Assembly: GCF_038002345.1 (NCBI RefSeq) | Contig: NZ_JBBOCJ010000001.1 | Span: 6,262,001 to 6,326,000 of the forward strand | Reading direction: 5' to 3' | From: Paenibacillus sp. FSL M7-0420 | GTDB lineage: Bacteria > Bacillota > Bacilli > Paenibacillales > Paenibacillaceae | Length of the DNA stretch: 64,000 nucleotides | Shown here: piece by piece, positions 17,142-27,444 of the stretch | How positions within the stretch are numbered: the stretch's first letter is position 1 | How the letters are laid out: each line of letters starts with the position of its first letter | The notes under the pieces: model-generated | What the model was told of the DNA's origin: nothing | Databases searched by the model: none | What the model saw: only the letters and a program-made list of their open reading frames with translations | Made by a program: the position numbers and the translations under genes

Positions 17142-19415
17142 CTACCCCTCCCCATCACCATCACGCAGGGGACTGCCCTGGGCTTTACGGTATTCGCCCG
17201 GCGTGATGCCTTCGAGCTTCTTGAAGACGCGGATGAAGGACATGGGGTACAGATACCCCACGCGCTCCGCGATGCTCTGCACTGGTTCGGAGGTTCCGGT
17301 CAGCAGGCGCTTGGCCTCCTCCATGCGCAGGCGGGCCAGATAATCGACGAAGTTCTCGCCGATCTCCTCCTTGAAGATCCGGCTTACCGTCTTGGTGTTC
17401 ATGGCGAAGCTGTCGGCAACATGGGTCAGGGAGAAGTCGGGGTCCGCGTAATTGCAGCCAATGTATTCGCGCACCTTATTGGCGAGCGTGTACTGCTCAC
17501 GGTTCATCCGCAGGCTGCGCAGCGCCTCCTCCATCTCCTCCAGCGAACAGACCAGTTCCCCGTGCAGCTCCTCAATCCATTCAAAAGACTCCGGTGAATG
17601 CGGAATGCCCCGCAGCCGTCCGTTATTCCAGATCCCCTTCATCTCCGGCGGCAGCTCCTGCATCTCCCGGGACAGCCCGGTCTCCAGCAGCCTCAGCAGC
17701 CGGACGATATCCTCCTTGGAGTAGTTGCCGCCTGCCAGCAGCTCGAAAATCCGCTCGATCAGCGGCTTCCACTCTGCGTTCCCCAGCCGGTACAGCTGGG
17801 GAACGGCACCGATGGCCTGGACCAGCACATCCATTCCTTCAGCCGGAGGCAGCGGGCTTCCGGCAGGCGCCGCATAGACGCGGCCCGGGCCAGCGGTTAT
17901 TTTGCGGTCCAGCGCCCCCAGGGCCTGGCGGTACGCACCCGATAAGCCGCCGAGACCGGCGGCAGGTCCGCTGATGCCGAAGGTAGCCGTGAACTTGAGA
18001 TGCTGCTTCACCCAGGAGCAGGCACTCTCGGCAATCATTAGGGCCTTCTCCGCCGCACCATCAGCGTTCTCCCCGCCCGCAGGGCGGCGGAACAGCAGTC
18101 CCAGACGGCCCGGTCCGATCCACTCAGTCCACAGGGACACCCCTTCCTTCTCGGAGATCTCCTGAATCACACTGCGCAGGGTGAATTTGAACAATGCCTG
18201 ATCCCGTGCCGAGTAACCTGCGGCAAAAGCCTCATAGAAATCAATCTCGGCAATGCCCACCACCGCACCTGCAAATTCACCGTCCATCCCGATCCGTTCC
18301 GCTTCCCTGACCCAGTTATCCGCCGACATCTGGCCGCTGTTCTCCAGCAGCTCCTTGAATAACTGATTCCGCCTGTGCAGAATCCCCTCGGCCTGCTGCT
18401 GCTCATAGCTGTTGGTCTGCTCGATCAGGCTCTCCAGCGCATGGCCGATGAAGGCAAATTCGTCGCCTTCCTTGCTCTGCGGCTTCCAGCCGAAGGAACG
18501 GTCCTCTCCGAACCTGTAGATCCGGCTCATGACCTGCTCAATCGGACGGTAATTCCGGTGGCTGATATAGGTCATGGCCGCAATCCCGCCAACGACAGCC
18601 GCAAAGCCCAGAATTGCCCAGATATTGGAGAAGGCCGACAGCAGCGAGAAGGCCTCCGCCCGCGCCATTCCAACCTTGATCGTCCAGCCGGTATAGGAGG
18701 ACATCCGGCTAACCGCCCGATCCTGAACCTGCGGGTCAGAACAGGTATCCGCACCTGCAAAAGCACGCCCTCCGGCATCCTTCAGACAGATTTCTGTATT
18801 CGCCATGTTCATATCCTGAATCAGCGCCTGCAGAGATTCCTTGCGCACATTAATGACAATCAGCCCCTGCTCGCCGGAGAAGTAAGGCACCTGCTCCACA
18901 AGTGAAATGACCGATTTCGGCCGGTCCTCCCCGGAGAAAAGCTGCAGGTCACGGATTCCGCTCCAGGTATAGCTGGGGGCATTCCCCATCGCAGTCTCAA
19001 TAAAGCTGCGGTCCCCGAAGTCCGTCAGGCGGGAGGCGAAATGCTGCATCAGCACCTTGCCGTCGGCTGCGCGGTACAGATAGACCGAATCAATCATCGG
19101 CAGCGGCGACATGAAATCGAGCAGCACCTCCGCGACCCCGTAATCCTGATAAGGGTCAAGCTTCCCCGGCCGGTCGAAATAACTGCCAACCTTCTCCTCC
19201 AGCAGCAGGCTTTTGATCGTGGTGGTCTCCAGGTTGCGCAGGGTGGTGTCCACAATCTGCAGCACATTTTCCGCGTACACTCCGTTTGCCTGAGCCGTCT
19301 GTCTCTCCATCGCTTCATTTAAGGTCAGGAAGAATAGAATAATGAGGCAAAATACTACGGCAAACAGAATCGGCAGGTAGGAAAGAATCAGTCGGTACAG
19401 CCATTTCTTATGCAT
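17142..19415 (-). CDS. Membrane-anchored AraC-family transcriptional regulator
   Basis: A protein of about 757 residues: a short N-terminus, a membrane segment (LILSYLPILFAVVFCLIIL), an extracellular sensor of about 230 residues resembling Cache-type domains, a second membrane segment (IWAILGFAAVVGGIAAMTYI) and a cytoplasmic region. The C-terminal AraC pair of helix-turn-helix motifs reads SLTHVADSFAMNTKTVSRIFKEEIG and VQSIAERVGYLYPMSFIRVFKKLEG. Such regulators usually flank LplABC-type importers and activate them in response to an extracellular oligosaccharide. It sits between the beta-helix gene and the mutarotase/GH2/GH94 operon, which it probably controls. I prefer the ATG at 19415 (GGGG nine bases upstream) over the one at 19424. 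Confidence 0.9.
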   Translation of the reverse strand: MHKKWLYRLILSYLPILFAVVFCLIILFFLTLNEAMERQTAQANGVYAENVLQIVDTTLRNLETTTIKSLLLEEKVGSYFDRPGKLDPYQDYGVAEVLLDFMSPLPMIDSVYLYRAADGKVLMQHFASRLTDFGDRSFIETAMGNAPSYTWSGIRDLQLFSGEDRPKSVISLVEQVPYFSGEQGLIVINVRKESLQALIQDMNMANTEICLKDAGGRAFAGADTCSDPQVQDRAVSRMSSYTGWTIKVGMARAEAFSLLSAFSNIWAILGFAAVVGGIAAMTYISHRNYRPIEQVMSRIYRFGEDRSFGWKPQSKEGDEFAFIGHALESLIEQTNSYEQQQAEGILHRRNQLFKELLENSGQMSADNWVREAERIGMDGEFAGAVVGIAEIDFYEAFAAGYSARDQALFKFTLRSVIQEISEKEGVSLWTEWIGPGRLGLLFRRPAGGENADGAAEKALMIAESACSWVKQHLKFTATFGISGPAAGLGGLSGAYRQALGALDRKITAGPGRVYAAPAGSPLPPAEGMDVLVQAIGAVPQLYRLGNAEWKPLIERIFELLAGGNYSKEDIVRLLRLLETGLSREMQELPPEMKGIWNNGRLRGIPHSPESFEWIEELHGELVCSLEEMEEALRSLRMNREQYTLANKVREYIGCNYADPDFSLTHVADSFAMNTKTVSRIFKEEIGENFVDYLARLRMEEAKRLLTGTSEPVQSIAERVGYLYPMSFIRVFKKLEGITPGEYRKAQGSPLRDGDGEG

Positions 19416-19497
19416 CGGTGTCATCCCCTGTAAGTCCAGATGTTGGCTATCTCATTAATGATATGGGCTGCGCACCCGGATTCATAAGCTTATGCTG

Positions 19498-22400
19498 TCA
19501 ATATCCCAGCTCTGTGCTCGCATTGCGGGAGACCAGCCCGAAGTACCCCGCTTCACCAATCGCCCCTGCGGCGGTGTCCAGATAATTAAAGATCTGCACC
19601 CCGTTAACCTTCAGGATCAGACGCACACCCCCGGATTCTTGAAAAGCACCCAGCTGAACGCGGCTCTGCACCCCGAAGGTTATCGCCGTATTCGGGATCG
19701 CCGGCCCGCCGAGGCTGGTCAGGCCGTCAATCTTGCCGTAGATCACGGTTCGTACCCCCTCGTTGAAGCGGTGCAGCTCGATGCCCGATGTCCCTATGAC
19801 CACCAGATACATGCTGCCGGTGCTATAGCTCAGCTCCTTGCTCTGGTTATTGAGCATCAGGGCGTACCAGTTGGAGGAGGCCGCGCTGTCATTGATCTTC
19901 ATTTTGAAATCCAGCAGCTCATTCTGATACTTGCGGTTCTGGTAGATGATATGCCCTCCGGGGGCCCTCAGCGTAAGGCTGTCTTGCCCGGTCTCCTTCA
20001 GCCCGTTCGCCGTTGCCGATACGTACCAGCCATCAGGGTCTTGCAGTTCCGCCGTCAGGGGATGTTCGTATTGGCTGGCCTCATTCCATACCTTAACCTC
20101 ATATTGCCCCTGAGTCACGGTGCCCAGATATTCGGCCGATAACGTGAGGGTGGCCGAGCCGGTCTGATGCCCCGTCAACAGGCCGGTGCCGCTGACGCTG
20201 ACAATGGAAGGATCGCTGCTCGTATAGGTGACCTCCTCCAACTCCTCGCGGTTGCCGAACAGCGTCTCGCCGTAAGGCTGCACTTGCAGTTCTGCGCCTT
20301 CACGGATATACGCCACATTGCCGTCATGCCCCTCCAGGCGGACCGTGGCTAAGGTATCGCCCACGTATACATCCGTTGTGATTGTCCGCAGAATGGAGCC
20401 GTTAATGATGTTCACGATAAGCTTCGTCTGTCCCTGGGTCAGTCCGGTGACCACGCCCCCGCTACTAACCGAGGCTACGGCCGGATCGAGAATGCTATAA
20501 TAGAAGCTGCTGGTTTCCTTGCCTAGCGGCTGGTCTTTGCCGTTCATGGCATGGACGGAGACCTGTTCACTTCCTCCGGCTGCGAGCTTAACCGGTGCCA
20601 GTCTCCAGCGGCTGACCTGTCCCTCTGCTGTCCCGGCATATTCCGGCTGAAGCCCGGCTTGGTCAATAATCGTCATTGCCGCCTGAGGCCAATCGGCATC
20701 CGGCTGGACCGTATTGTCCGCAAACAGAACATTGCGCCCGTTGTTGGTATAGCCGTCTGTAGTTGTATAGTTGTTCACGAAATCTACATCATGGATGGTC
20801 GGCACATAGGCCATCGCCCAGCGGAGCGGGGAATGCCACAGCGGCGTATCCTTTAGGTCGATCACATTGTGCTCAAATTTCCAGTAGGCGGAGCCTTCAT
20901 CCGTGTACAGGGCGGAATTGCCGTCCATCTGGTTGCGGATGTAGTTGCCGCTGACCAGATTTTTGTCCTCTGCGGTGGCTCCGGTAGGTCCGAGACTGTA
21001 GATGGCGCCTCCGTCACGCAAGCCCATTCCCATGAGATCATAGATCAGATTATTCTGAATCTTCACGTTCCGGGTAGCGGCATCGAACAGCTTATCCCAG
21101 CCATATCCGATATGCGTTCCGCTGTAGGGCAGATTGTACATTTCATTATGGCTGATGTCCATATCTACCGGATACCCCGCAGATACGGCGGATGCCGATT
21201 TGTAGTCAATCCCGATATCATGAATCACATTGTTCAGCACATCATTATTCTTCATCAGCAGCCTCGGGTCTGCCGGATGATAGATATTCCGGTCGGTGGA
21301 ATTCGGCTGTCCCACGTTCAGCGCACTGCCCGAAATATCATAGAAGCGGTTGCCTTCCACCAGGCTGTTCTGAACGCCGTTCTGCATACGCAGGGCTGTA
21401 ATGCCCAGCTTGGTGAATTCATTGTTGCGGAAATTCACCGTATTGGCCAGCTCCAGCATCACCGCCGCATCGGTCAGCTCATCGGGGATCGACGGATAAC
21501 GCAGATGGTTGTTCTGGGAATCGGAGTGTCCCGCTGCTGTACTCGGACGGTTCCAGGTGGTGTACATGAATTTCAGGCCTTCAAAATTCAGATTGCGCAC
21601 CGGCTCGCCGGCCGATCTGCCATAGACTGTGGCGAGCTGCTCCAGTACAGGAACCACAACCCCGGCCGTGGACAGATTCTCCCAGGCACGCGGTTTGTAA
21701 TACAGCATACCTTCATTCCGGTTATAGTACCATTCCCCGGCCTCATCCAGCAGCTCCATAGCATTCTCGTAATAGACGGGTACAGTCGCCGAGGTTAATC
21801 CCCGGTTAAAGACCGCGCTCCGGCCCGGCTCCTGCAGGACGATCTGTGCTTTGCCGCCTGAAGCGGTTACCGACTCTACCTTAATCCGGGAATTCGTCCA
21901 CAGCTCATTGAATACCAGCTCCATATCGGACGTATTGCTCCACCCGGCCAGCTCCGTATTATCCGAGGTATAGCCGGTTGCCGTCTTCAGCGGATTCACG
22001 AGTCCCGCTGTACTCCGGGCCCGGACTGCCCGGATACCGTCCACGAACAGCTGCCTTGTCTGAAGGCCGGTTCCGACATTCGCCCGGTAGATGCCCTTAG
22101 CGCTGTCGAACACCGTCCAGCCTGTGACGGACCGCCCGCCGCTGATGGCTGCCTGCTCCCCGGGGTAGCTGCGGTAAGTGACAAAATAGCCGTTCGTCCC
22201 CGAATCCTCCGGTGTGAACTCCAGCGGTTCCGTCAGCGTGTAGGTCCCTTCCCGCAGATTGACAACAATGTCGGAGTCCATATCCTCGTTCAACAGGCGC
22301 ACCGCCTGCTGGGCCCGGGCAATCGTCCGGAAGGGCGAGGCTTCCGTGCCGTCATTGTTGTTGTCGTCCCCGCCCGGAGCGACATACAGCTCCTGTCCGG

Positions 22401-23577
22401 TTGTCCGCCCGGTGACGGTAACGGATGTCTCGGCCCGGACGCTTCCGGTCTCATCCGTGACGAACACGGTAGTTGTTCCGGCGCTTACCCCCGTCAGCTC
22501 TCCGTAGCGGTCAATCACGGCGATGCTCTCATCCTCCGTTCCCCACCGGATGCCTGTATCCGTATTGTCTTCCGGTGTTACTGTTGCCTGTAACAGCACA
22601 CGGGAGCCTGCGGGAACCGCCCGCTGAAGCGGAGCCAATACAATATCCGTGATCGGATCTTCGTAGACGGCTACTGTCGCAGTGACGGCCGGAAGCTCCT
22701 CATTCGGCTGGGCTGTCACCACAGTCGTTCCCTGATGGATGCCTGTGACCAGGCCGTTGCCATCCACTGTAGCGACCTCCCCGTCGCCGGAAGACCACAC
22801 AGCCGTCTGATCTGTAGCATCCGCAGGAGTGAACTGAAGAGGCAAGGACAGCTTCTCCCCCCTTCGCAGCCCGTAAGACTGCTGGGTGAAGGCCGCACTT
22901 ACCGCCTGTTTGTATCCGCTTACAATAAAATTGTCAAAGCCTATCATCCCTGTGCTGTCTTTATAGAATCCCATATAGAAGGAGGTTAACGCCCCTCCCT
23001 CGGCCATCGGCTCCTTCGTCAGCAGACGGTTGCCGTCAATGGACAGATCGAAGGTGTGGCCGCCGCCGTCGAGCGACAGGCGCACCTCATGCCACACGCC
23101 TGCCGATACCGGCAGGACGGAGGTCCAGGAGCCGGCACCTTTTTTCATATAGCTGAACGCCCCGTTGTTAATGGCGAACTTCACCAGCGGCACGGACCCG
23201 CTCTGCGGGGTGGGCAGGTAGATCACCGCTCCGGTCTGCTCGGCTCTGAACGAATAGCTGAACATGCTTCTGTACGTCACATCTGTAACGGATTTGCTGA
23301 TGCTGTAGCTGCTGGCAAGCTTGCTCGTCTGCTCTAGCTCCAGCAGCTTGCCGGGATACCCCTCCCAGGCCTGCACCCCCACACTCACTCCCTGGGGAGG
23401 TGTCTTGATCGTCCATCCGGCCGGCTTCGCACCGGTGCTATACGTCTCAAAGGTCTCTTGCAGCCTGTAATCACTGTCCGCCCGGGCAACAGATCCAAGG
23501 TCTGCCGGGAGAAGGCCCAGCAGCAGAACCATAATGATAGCGTATACATAAAACGGCTTTCGGCTTGATTGTCTCAT
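19498..23577 (-). CDS. Secreted right-handed beta-helix protein with Ig-like (BIG2) domains
   Basis: A protein of about 1359 residues with a signal peptide (basic start MRQSSRKPF, hydrophobic core, cleavage near ARA-D). The order is: a laminin-G-like jelly-roll (about 20-230), two BIG2 Ig-like domains (TVDGNGLVTGIHQGTTVV, IDRYGELTGVSAGTTTVFV), then LYVAPGGDDNNNDGTEASPF opening a beta-helix (about 390-960, REGTYTLTEPLEF). Further BIG2 domains and a C-terminal jelly-roll follow. The beta-helix type occurs in GH141/GH120-like hydrolases and polysaccharide lyases, so it probably attacks or binds a plant polysaccharide outside the cell. The ATG at 23577 has AAAGGTGG seven bases upstream. The catalytic class is not certain. 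Confidence 0.85.
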   Translation of the reverse strand: MRQSSRKPFYVYAIIMVLLLGLLPADLGSVARADSDYRLQETFETYSTGAKPAGWTIKTPPQGVSVGVQAWEGYPGKLLELEQTSKLASSYSISKSVTDVTYRSMFSYSFRAEQTGAVIYLPTPQSGSVPLVKFAINNGAFSYMKKGAGSWTSVLPVSAGVWHEVRLSLDGGGHTFDLSIDGNRLLTKEPMAEGGALTSFYMGFYKDSTGMIGFDNFIVSGYKQAVSAAFTQQSYGLRRGEKLSLPLQFTPADATDQTAVWSSGDGEVATVDGNGLVTGIHQGTTVVTAQPNEELPAVTATVAVYEDPITDIVLAPLQRAVPAGSRVLLQATVTPEDNTDTGIRWGTEDESIAVIDRYGELTGVSAGTTTVFVTDETGSVRAETSVTVTGRTTGQELYVAPGGDDNNNDGTEASPFRTIARAQQAVRLLNEDMDSDIVVNLREGTYTLTEPLEFTPEDSGTNGYFVTYRSYPGEQAAISGGRSVTGWTVFDSAKGIYRANVGTGLQTRQLFVDGIRAVRARSTAGLVNPLKTATGYTSDNTELAGWSNTSDMELVFNELWTNSRIKVESVTASGGKAQIVLQEPGRSAVFNRGLTSATVPVYYENAMELLDEAGEWYYNRNEGMLYYKPRAWENLSTAGVVVPVLEQLATVYGRSAGEPVRNLNFEGLKFMYTTWNRPSTAAGHSDSQNNHLRYPSIPDELTDAAVMLELANTVNFRNNEFTKLGITALRMQNGVQNSLVEGNRFYDISGSALNVGQPNSTDRNIYHPADPRLLMKNNDVLNNVIHDIGIDYKSASAVSAGYPVDMDISHNEMYNLPYSGTHIGYGWDKLFDAATRNVKIQNNLIYDLMGMGLRDGGAIYSLGPTGATAEDKNLVSGNYIRNQMDGNSALYTDEGSAYWKFEHNVIDLKDTPLWHSPLRWAMAYVPTIHDVDFVNNYTTTDGYTNNGRNVLFADNTVQPDADWPQAAMTIIDQAGLQPEYAGTAEGQVSRWRLAPVKLAAGGSEQVSVHAMNGKDQPLGKETSSFYYSILDPAVASVSSGGVVTGLTQGQTKLIVNIINGSILRTITTDVYVGDTLATVRLEGHDGNVAYIREGAELQVQPYGETLFGNREELEEVTYTSSDPSIVSVSGTGLLTGHQTGSATLTLSAEYLGTVTQGQYEVKVWNEASQYEHPLTAELQDPDGWYVSATANGLKETGQDSLTLRAPGGHIIYQNRKYQNELLDFKMKINDSAASSNWYALMLNNQSKELSYSTGSMYLVVIGTSGIELHRFNEGVRTVIYGKIDGLTSLGGPAIPNTAITFGVQSRVQLGAFQESGGVRLILKVNGVQIFNYLDTAAGAIGEAGYFGLVSRNASTELGY

Positions 23578-23651
23578 AATAGCCACCTTTCCGTATGGAA
23601 GCAAGTATAGTGTTCCGGTAGAGCATGTTCGATGTGGACATTCAGAGATAG

Positions 23652-23830
23652 TTGTATGCTGTACATTTAAAAACCGCGAAACGGTAGAATCTGCTCAGCT
23701 AACTGTAGTCTGTACAACTAAATCTGCCCCATGGGGTGAGAATCCGGGGGCAGATGGGAATTTAATTGTACGAAATACAGCTAAACGGATATTTGGCGGT
23801 ACAGCGGACGATTTAGTTGTATGGAGTGCA
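23652..23830. repeat. Array 2 of phased palindromes (4 units, copy of array 1)
   Basis: Cores lie at 23652-23665, 23704-23717 (reverse), 23766-23779 and 23817-23830, with centres 52, 62 and 51 bp apart. Order, orientation and flanks match array 1 at 746-923 (for example TGTAGTCTGTACAACTAAAT in both), while the DNA between cores has diverged. It fills most of the 23578-23919 gap, 75 bp upstream of the beta-helix gene. No gene is seen in this gap. Confidence 0.82.
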
Positions 23831-23919
23831 ATTAAGCCTACTGCTTCCGTCTGCCCCTTAATCGGGACACGGCAAACCCTGCGGCTGCCCGCTTGAAATG
23901 CGTGGCTTGGTTAAGTTGG

Positions 23920-25695
23920 TTAAGGGGCGTACGGATCAACGTTGAGCTGAACCGGCGGCTGGTGGCCCGCAGTCAGCACAATGCTCCGCACTAAGGCCCA
24001 CGGCTCGCGCGGCACCTCCCGGTCATCCCTCAGCGTATCCTCAACCGTCACCGTATCGAGCAGCTTCTGGATGTCCGCTGACTCCGCAGCTTCGTCCAGA
24101 CATACCACCGCCCAGCCTGCTTCCAGGCGGGGAAGCGCCAGCATCGAGCCGCTACCGGCATAAAGCACCTGGCGGAGCTTGATTCTTCCCTCCTCGCGAA
24201 CAACAGTGACAGGCAGCGGGGCTCGGGCACCTGCCCCGGCAGCAATGCCTTTGAGCGCCGTGACCGCCACCGCACAGCCCGGATAACGCAGCACGAGCCA
24301 TTCCCGGTCCCCGGCGGCATTCACTACCCGCTCCACCTCACCGTCATAGCGGTGGATGACCCATTCATCCGCGATCTCCGCGGCCCGGTTATGCAGCCGG
24401 GTCATCGAGCGGACCACCACCAGCGTATTCGCCTGCTGTGCGGAGCGCGTCTCCACCTCCGGGTACAGCGGCTCGGCGAACAATGCAGGCATCAGATAGG
24501 CGCTGCGGTATTCCTCCGCCGGATGCGTCCGCACAGCAGCGGAATCATCCACATACCAGCGCAGATAGGATACCTGCTGATCCTTCACGCTGAAGCTGAC
24601 CGGGAAGCTCTGCCAGCCCAGTCCCCAGGTGGGATGCTGGTAGCTGCCCGGCATCACCGGGAAGCGGTTGATGCTGCCCAGCCGGATACGCTGCCCGATC
24701 CAGGTATAGGCACGCGAGGCATCGAAGATCCGCTCCTCACGAATCCGCGGTACCGGCAGCGCGGCCGGGGTGTTCTCCCGTGGCTGCAACTCCTCCGCAA
24801 ACAGGAGGAACCCCGCCAGATCGTTAAGCGAGAAGGTCTGCTCCGCCAGAGCGCTGACCCCCGTCACACCGGCAACCGTCCACAGCAGGCTCTGCCGCCA
24901 AGTCTCTCCCCGGAAGTTATAGCTGCGGATTGAGGGAACGAATTCCTCCCCGTCATGGAAGAGGAGCAGCTGCTTCAGGACATCCATCTGCATGGACAGC
25001 CGCCCGGCCAGCTCACGGTCATGCTCCTGCAGCACAGAACAGGCAATGCTCAGCGCGTTCATCATCACCCCCTGATAGACAAGGCTGATATTCTCCCCCC
25101 AGCCCCAGCCCCGGCGGGCCGTATATTCCTCCCACCTCTTGAAATAGGCGGTTGCCGTCTGGAGATAAGCAGGTTCTCCGAGAAAGTGGGCCACCGCCAG
25201 CAGCATCGCCCCGTCGCTCATCGTCTTGTTCGGGTAGAACAGCTCCGGTGTCCGGCATTCCCTGGAGAACCAGGCCACCGCATGACGGAACATGCGCTGC
25301 ATGCTCTCCAGATGGCTGGCCGGGAAGACGCCGGGACTGCTGAGACGCACCGCCACCAGCGGCATGAGAATGAAGAAGGCCGCATTGGAATCCTGGATCA
25401 CGCTCTCCTCCCGGTACCAGAGGAATCCCCCGTAATCCGGGTGCTCCGGATCAGTGAACTGGAGTGCTGCAATCGCTTCCAGCATCTCCAGTCCCGCCGC
25501 TTCATCCAGCCGTCCCAGCAAGGTGCCGTACGCATAATATCCGGCCGAGAACCGGGCCTCATGGCAATACGCCAGCTGAGCAGCCTGCCGGGTATGCCCG
25601 GGCCGGTCATAGCGGACCAGCCCGGCCTCCACTACACTATCCGCCAAGGCGGCGGTATAGCTCTTTTCTAGAATCTGTCTCACCTCATGATTCAA
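23920..25695 (-). CDS. Conserved hypothetical, probable (alpha/alpha) toroid protein
   Basis: A 591-residue protein without signal peptide or membrane segment. The first 350 residues contain helical repeats with aromatic/acidic motifs (YGGFLWYREES, DSNAAFFILMPL, WGWGENISLVYQG). These are typical of (alpha/alpha)6 barrel carbohydrate enzymes such as heparinase-like lyases or GH88/105 hydrolases; the rest looks beta-rich. I cannot assign a family. It starts at a TTG at 25695 with AGGGGG upstream and follows the sugar-binding lipoprotein by 32 bp, so it belongs to the importer operon and probably acts on the imported oligosaccharide in the cytoplasm. The toroid fold is inferred from pattern only. 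Confidence 0.7.
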   Translation of the reverse strand: MNHEVRQILEKSYTAALADSVVEAGLVRYDRPGHTRQAAQLAYCHEARFSAGYYAYGTLLGRLDEAAGLEMLEAIAALQFTDPEHPDYGGFLWYREESVIQDSNAAFFILMPLVAVRLSSPGVFPASHLESMQRMFRHAVAWFSRECRTPELFYPNKTMSDGAMLLAVAHFLGEPAYLQTATAYFKRWEEYTARRGWGWGENISLVYQGVMMNALSIACSVLQEHDRELAGRLSMQMDVLKQLLLFHDGEEFVPSIRSYNFRGETWRQSLLWTVAGVTGVSALAEQTFSLNDLAGFLLFAEELQPRENTPAALPVPRIREERIFDASRAYTWIGQRIRLGSINRFPVMPGSYQHPTWGLGWQSFPVSFSVKDQQVSYLRWYVDDSAAVRTHPAEEYRSAYLMPALFAEPLYPEVETRSAQQANTLVVVRSMTRLHNRAAEIADEWVIHRYDGEVERVVNAAGDREWLVLRYPGCAVAVTALKGIAAGAGARAPLPVTVVREEGRIKLRQVLYAGSGSMLALPRLEAGWAVVCLDEAAESADIQKLLDTVTVEDTLRDDREVPREPWALVRSIVLTAGHQPPVQLNVDPYAP

Positions 25696-25727
25696 CGCTG
25701 CCCGCCCCCTGTGCTTGTATTCATCTG

Positions 25728-27386
25728 TTACTCCACCTCACTCAATTGTTTGCCCATCTCATAAATATCCTTCAGCATAATGGCATCCGCTTTATGGTCC
25801 TGATACCAGGAAGCATAGAATTCATCGACCTTGGTTCCGCCTGCCTTCTCCCAGACGCCCTTGGCTTCTTCAATGAACTGGTCCACCGAAGCCGGATCGG
25901 AGCTGACGATGGCCTGCATGGCCCGGTCGAGAATCGTTTTATTCGCATTGGTGTTGATCTGAGTCAGATCCTGCGGCAGCAACGGGAGGAAGGCCTTCTG
26001 CGTAATCCCGACAATCGGGCGGTCCGGGTTCATATACAGCTTCTCAGCCATTTCATAGATTGCGATAAAATCCTGCTCCGCCTTTGTAGGATTCACCTTG
26101 TTCTTCAGCCCGTAATTCTTGCCGATCAGCGGGGTGAGCATCCCCATATCGCGGTTGTACTCCAGTTCCTTCTTGTTCTTCTCCGGGTCGATTACCTCTG
26201 CACGGCCATCGGCGGTTTTCTTGTAATGCACACCTTCAATGCCGTTCTGGATCGTAGTGGTGTACTGCTCCGTAACCATGAAATCTATCATTTTTATTAC
26301 AGACTCAGGGTCCTTGGCCGCTGCATTCACCATACCGGTCATCTGAATCGGAGAAGTCAGGGTCGGGCTGAACTGGCCGAATTCTGTCGCTGGCAGGGCA
26401 ATCGGGATCACCTCAGCCTCCGGCGAGTTCTTCTTGAGCGTCTCATACGTGCTGACATCAGCCCCGTTGCCGCCGTAAATGCCCAGCTTGCCGGAGATCC
26501 AGTCCTGCTTCTGCTTCTCGCCGTTCTTATCGGTCACGAAGTCCTTATCCACCACCCCGGCCGCATACAGAGCCTTCTGGAAGGAGACCGCCGCCTTGAT
26601 CCGGTCCCAGTCATGCACAATCTTGTCGTTCTCCAGCACCCAGGGATACTGGTCTTCGCCGAACAGCGTGAACCCGGTGCCGAACATGTTGTTCAGAATA
26701 ATGCCGGCCACGAAGCTTAGCCCGGTTCCATACGTGTCCGCTTTGCCGTTGCCGTCGGGGTCCTGCTCTGTGAAGGCTTTCGCGACCTTCAGCAGCTCCT
26801 CCGGTGTGGTGGGCACTTCCAGATTCAGCTTCTTGAGCCAGTCATTGCGGATAAACAGATAATGCTGCGGGCCGAACTGGACCGGACGCCCCACCGTATA
26901 CAGCTTGCCGTCCGCCATGGTGCCTGCCTTGCGCAGCGCCGGATATTTCTCCAGCATCGCCTTATATTCTGTACTGCTGCTGTCAATCAGGTCATCCAGC
27001 GGCAGAAGCTGCTTCTGGTTATAGAGCTGGCCCTGGTAAGCGGTATCAAATTCAAAGATCAGGTCGGGGGCCGACTTCGACGCGAACAGCACATTGAACT
27101 TTTGCAGGGATTCGAAGCGCGGAACGGTAACGTATTTGACGTTCACCGGCCCGTTCTCGTTGACCCACTTCGTCCAGCGGTTGTCGCTCATTGTCCCCTC
27201 TTCTGCGGGTACCGAGCCGCGGTCATACAGCGAGACGGTGATGGTCCCGCGCTTCCCGGAGCCCTCTCCCTTGTCTGTTCCCTGCGTGGCGGCATTATTG
27301 CCGCCACAGCCTGTAACCGCGATGGCGAGCAGCAGGGAAGCTGCACCGGCAGCGGTTGTTTTTCTTAGCCGAGGTGATGTGTGCAT
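25728..27386 (-). CDS. Sugar ABC transporter substrate-binding lipoprotein (LplA/YtcQ-like)
   Basis: A 552-residue extracellular solute-binding protein anchored by lipid. Its signal peptide ends in a lipobox (LAIAVTGC), with Cys near 27. After a Gly/Thr-rich spacer comes the cluster-1 binding-protein fold (APDLIFEFDTAYQG, NDWLKKLNLEVPTTPEELLKVAKAFTE, DPDGNGKADTYG). The DPDGNGKAD loop is the Ca-binding-like insert common in LplA-type proteins. It delivers an oligosaccharide to the two permeases encoded just upstream. No ATPase gene is present, so a shared MsmX-type ATPase is expected. From gene context (GH105, SGNH esterase) the ligand is likely a pectin- or rhamnogalacturonan-type oligosaccharide. 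Confidence 0.92.
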   Translation of the reverse strand: MHTSPRLRKTTAAGAASLLLAIAVTGCGGNNAATQGTDKGEGSGKRGTITVSLYDRGSVPAEEGTMSDNRWTKWVNENGPVNVKYVTVPRFESLQKFNVLFASKSAPDLIFEFDTAYQGQLYNQKQLLPLDDLIDSSSTEYKAMLEKYPALRKAGTMADGKLYTVGRPVQFGPQHYLFIRNDWLKKLNLEVPTTPEELLKVAKAFTEQDPDGNGKADTYGTGLSFVAGIILNNMFGTGFTLFGEDQYPWVLENDKIVHDWDRIKAAVSFQKALYAAGVVDKDFVTDKNGEKQKQDWISGKLGIYGGNGADVSTYETLKKNSPEAEVIPIALPATEFGQFSPTLTSPIQMTGMVNAAAKDPESVIKMIDFMVTEQYTTTIQNGIEGVHYKKTADGRAEVIDPEKNKKELEYNRDMGMLTPLIGKNYGLKNKVNPTKAEQDFIAIYEMAEKLYMNPDRPIVGITQKAFLPLLPQDLTQINTNANKTILDRAMQAIVSSDPASVDQFIEEAKGVWEKAGGTKVDEFYASWYQDHKADAIMLKDIYEMGKQLSEVE

Positions 27387-27444
27387 ATGATTATGACCCT
27401 CCTATAATGGCGTTCTTGTACTTGCAGGTATGGTGCAGCAGGGG

